In this document: piece after piece, positions 42,599-44,669 of the stretch
Layout: each line of letters begins with the position of its first letter
How positions within the stretch are numbered: the stretch's first letter is position 1
DNA from: JAQVYV01 sp964507305
GTDB lineage: Bacteria; Bacillota; Clostridia; Saccharofermentanales; UBA5734
Length of the DNA stretch: 44,669 nucleotides
Direction: 5' to 3'
Assembly: GCA_964507305.1 (NCBI GenBank)
Contig: CAZDPQ010000007.1
Location: 1 to 44,669, forward strand
The notes under the pieces: generated by a model
Told to the model about the DNA's origin: nothing
Databases searched by the model: none
Seen by the model: only the letters and a program-made list of their open reading frames with translations
Program-made: the position numbers and the translations under genes

Positions 42599-42708
42599 CG
42601 CGGTTCCCGTTCCCCGGCATTCCGTAACATAATGATGGGAAATCTGCGATCGGAGAAATGCAATGCCAACCGTCAACATCAGCCTCCAGGTCCTGCCGAT
42701 CGTCCCCG
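42599..42708 (+). repeat. Right copy of the island-flanking direct repeat: truncated thiamine-binding gene start
   Basis: This 110-bp segment matches 10361-10470 with nine substitutions and no gaps. It contains the promoter region, ribosome binding site and start codon at 42663, and codons for MPTVNISLQVLPIVP. After 42708 the match ends abruptly and the sequence continues into the upstream region of the ATPase remnant. It is therefore a broken second copy of the 5-prime end of the MTH1187-family gene. Confidence 0.85.
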
Positions 42709-42757
42709 TAAATGTGTGTGCTTTCACGATTTTCATTTGAAAAAGTGTATACTCGCG

Positions 42758-42781
42758 CCACTTTTTCGTTTGAAAAAGTGG
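42758..42781. repeat. Perfect 10-bp inverted repeat beside the ATPase remnant
   Basis: CCACTTTTTC and its complement GAAAAAGTGG flank GTTT. A related TTTGAAAAAGTG copy occurs about 34 bp upstream. It may belong to the former control region or first codons of the ATPase gene. Confidence 0.7.
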
Positions 42782-43170
42782 AAATCAGGTAAAGACCGCA
42801 AACCGCTGATCATTCGCGGCGCAAGGCAGGTCGGCAAGACGTGGCTGATGCGTGAATAAGGAATTCAAGGGAGCTTTGACCGAGCAATATGTGCTTCAGC
42901 AGCTGAAAACAGTGAAAGGCATCGGGATCTATTATTAGACTGCCGAACGTGCTTCTTGCCGAGGTCGATTTTCTGATCGACAGCGGCAGAGGTGTGATCC
43001 CTGTCGAAGTCAAGGCAGAAACCAATCTCAAGGCAAAAAGCCTGCTGATCTACCGTGAGAAATTCCGGCCGGAACTTTCCGTCCGCACTTCCATGGCAGA
43101 TTACCGGAAAGAAGGTTCTCTGCTTGATCTGCCGTTGTGGGCCATCGAAACGATCGATTCGATCGCATGA
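42770..43170 (+). pseudogene. Decayed AAA+/DUF4143-type ATPase
   Basis: Three pieces of one protein family are seen. First comes a Walker A region (KPLIIRGARQVGKTWLMRE) ending at a stop at 42857-42859. Then, after a large deletion, GALTEQYVLQQLKTVKGIGIYY ends at TAG where a Trp is expected. One extra base near 42950 then shifts into EVDFLIDSGRGVIPVEVKAE and the family end RTSMADYRKEGSLLDLPLWAI. Intact members have about 400 residues, so most of the middle is missing. It also interrupts the second copy of the thiamine-binding gene. It marks a degraded accessory segment at the island border. Confidence 0.75.
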
Positions 43171-43256
43171 AGTTTCCGCTTGCCATGTGTTTCGCGGAAT
43201 AGTACACTGAAAGCAGTTTTTCAGCCGGGGCATTGCATCGGGCGCACGGAGGCTGT

Positions 43257-44465
43257 ATGAAAGGCACGGTCCGGCACAGAATCATCAAGGAAATCGCGAG
43301 GCGGATCCTGGACCCGTTCATCAAGGCCCGGTTCCGCTTTACATACGAGAGGGTCAGGCCCCGGCACAAACCGTACATCCTGATCGCCAACCATACCTGC
43401 GTATACGATCCGATCCTGATCGGCTTCAGCTTCCGGGATCCGCTCTATTATGTCGCGAGTGACCACTTGTTCAGGCTCGGGCTGCTCAGCAGCCTGTTGG
43501 TGTTTGCCGTAGCCCCGATCCCGCGGGCCAAGTCCACCACCGAGACCAAGACCGTCATGGAGATCTACCGGCACCTGAAGGAAGGGCTTAATGTCTGTAT
43601 TTTCGCCGAGGGGAATTCCACCTTTTCCGGAGAGACGGGGTACATCCCGCCTTCGATCGGCAAGCTTGCCCGCCGGACCGGCGCGTCGCTGATCACGTAC
43701 CGGATCATCGGCGGGTATTTCAGCCTGCCGCGCTGGTCGCACAATGTCCGCAAGGGACGGCTGCGTGGTTATGCCGTTCACGAGTACACCCCCGGCGAGC
43801 TCCGGGAAATGACCGACGACGGAATCAACGAGGCCGTGGCGCGGGACCTGTACGTGAACGCCTACGATGAACAGGAGAAAGACCCCGTCGCATACCGGGG
43901 GGACCGGCTGGCCGAGCACCTCGAATACGCACTGTACTGCTGCCCGCGATGCCGGAACTTTTCGACGCTCCACAGCAGCGGCGACCGTCTGCGCTGCGAC
44001 TGCGGGCTGGACCTGCGCTATACGGAATACGGGTATCTGGAGCCCTATGATGCGCAGTCCGGGGAAGCCCCGTTCCGGAGGGTGCTCGACTGGTTCCGGT
44101 GGCAGAAGGGCATGATCCGCGCGTGCGCGGCCGAAGCGCTGGCGGACCCTGCCTGCGCGGAGCGCCCCGTCTTTTCGGACGACGGGCAGATCCTGATCCG
44201 CACGGTCCGGGCGAGACGCAACAAGCCCGTCGCGGAGGGGACCGTCGACTTTTACCGCGACCGGATGGTCCTCCGGAAGAACGGCGGCGGCGAGATCGTG
44301 TTCCGGCTGGCGGAAATCCCCAACATGTCCGTGATTATCCAGATGAACCTGATTTTCAGCACAGAGGATGGCGTCAGCTATGAGCTGCATTCCGACCATC
44401 CCAGAAGCGCACTCAAGTATCTGGACCTTTACCGGGAGCTGCTCGGCAGGCCCGAGACGGTCTGA
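43257..44465 (+). CDS. 1-acylglycerol-3-phosphate acyltransferase-like protein (PlsC family) with zinc ribbon
   Basis: This 402-residue protein has a PlsC-type acyltransferase domain in its first half: the NHTCVYD motif (H-x4-D, His46 and Asp51) and FAEGNSTFSG, the glycine-glutamate block that binds the phosphate acceptor. Classical PlsC proteins have about 200-250 residues. Here a C-terminal region of about 190 residues follows, with a zinc-ribbon-like cluster (CCPRCRNF, then LRCDCGLDL, about 225-255) and a beta-rich end. The ATG at 43257 is chosen for the GGAGG site 4 bp upstream; a TTG at 43233 lacks one. It probably acylates a membrane lipid precursor at the inner membrane face; the acceptor is uncertain. 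Confidence 0.8.
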   Translation: MKGTVRHRIIKEIARRILDPFIKARFRFTYERVRPRHKPYILIANHTCVYDPILIGFSFRDPLYYVASDHLFRLGLLSSLLVFAVAPIPRAKSTTETKTVMEIYRHLKEGLNVCIFAEGNSTFSGETGYIPPSIGKLARRTGASLITYRIIGGYFSLPRWSHNVRKGRLRGYAVHEYTPGELREMTDDGINEAVARDLYVNAYDEQEKDPVAYRGDRLAEHLEYALYCCPRCRNFSTLHSSGDRLRCDCGLDLRYTEYGYLEPYDAQSGEAPFRRVLDWFRWQKGMIRACAAEALADPACAERPVFSDDGQILIRTVRARRNKPVAEGTVDFYRDRMVLRKNGGGEIVFRLAEIPNMSVIIQMNLIFSTEDGVSYELHSDHPRSALKYLDLYRELLGRPETV

Positions 44466-44573
44466 GGTTCCGTCGCGGCCCCGGCCGGACGCTGCCGGCG
44501 GTGCGCCGCGGCGGACCGGCATGATGATATGGCATGGCATTTGACATAGGCAGAAAACGAAAGGAGAGGACCC

Positions 44574-44669
44574 ATGGATTTTTCAGCAGCCAACTCGCCC
44601 CTATGGAACTTTATCATCCAGCTCGGCTTGATCGCAGGCATCATGCTGGTCTCGAACGTTCTGCGGAGG
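44574..44669 (+). CDS. Membrane protein, N-terminal fragment (possibly a glutamate:sodium symporter)
   Basis: An ATG at 44574 with AAAGGAG upstream opens a frame to the window edge (32 codons). The residues NFIIQLGLIAGIMLVSNVLR form a membrane span and resemble the start of GltS/ESS-family symporters. Too little is visible to be certain of the family. The 108-bp gap before it contains GC-rich sequence but no clear terminator. Confidence 0.5.
   Translation, partial: MDFSAANSPLWNFIIQLGLIAGIMLVSNVLRR

Noticed and set aside
43221..44540. Long minus-strand frame opposite the acyltransferase gene
   Set aside because: The plus-strand frame has the H-x4-D motif and a ribosome binding site; the opposite frame has no recognisable domain.

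Overview
The window looks like chromosomal DNA of a Gram-positive, probably clostridial (Bacillota) bacterium. It shows strong purine-rich ribosome binding sites, TTGACA/TATAAT-type promoters, lipoproteins and C-terminally membrane-anchored surface proteins. The flanks (1-10712 and about 42600-44669) are visibly GC-rich. The middle (about 10709-42600) is less GC-rich and reads as an inserted glycan-utilisation island. The taxonomic guess is an inference; there is no rRNA or tRNA here to support it.

Left flank, all on the minus strand except one gene. (i) A four-gene operon encodes a solute-binding lipoprotein, a two-domain iron(III)-type ABC permease, a membrane-tethered beta-propeller and a partial membrane protein; no ATPase is in the window. 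(ii) An AIM24-like protein carries a zinc ribbon and a long Pro/Ala linker. (iii) A two-gene HipA-type kinase module lies at 5344-6980. Its first gene is a short HipT-like kinase. Its second looks like a HipS-like (HipA N1 subdomain) domain fused to the E-helix and helix-turn-helix of a serine resolvase. Two 32-bp inverted-repeat operators lie upstream, one sharing bases with the -35 box. This is my best candidate for an undescribed system. (iv) A GT39-like membrane glycosyltransferase follows an FAD oxidoreductase of the UDP-galactopyranose-mutase-like group, with a divergent thiamine-binding MTH1187-family gene.

The island (10709-42126) holds three GH13-like paralogues with different predicted locations: cytosol, membrane anchor and lipoprotein. 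It also holds two SGNH esterases, a GH106-like enzyme, two related secreted proteins and two surface proteins built from a shared repeated domain. Transport genes are two CUT1 permease pairs, one ordinary binding lipoprotein and one very large binding protein fused to carbohydrate-binding-like domains. A DUF5696 protein, an NHL-propeller/Yip1-like protein and a LacI-family regulator complete it. Seven copies of a palindrome close to TTAAAGCGCTTTAA sit at the promoters, including that of lacI, so the island is probably one self-contained regulon. A plausible flow is: polysaccharide is bound and cut at the surface, imported by the CUT1 transporters using an ATPase encoded elsewhere, then deacetylated and hydrolysed inside. 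The substrate cannot be read from sequence.

The island begins exactly at the stop codon of the thiamine-binding gene. It ends close to a second, truncated copy of that gene's promoter and first codons (92% identical over 110 bp). Remnants of an insertion sequence and of an AAA/DUF4143 ATPase lie beside this copy. The right flank carries an acyltransferase with a zinc ribbon and the first codons of a membrane protein, perhaps a glutamate:sodium symporter.
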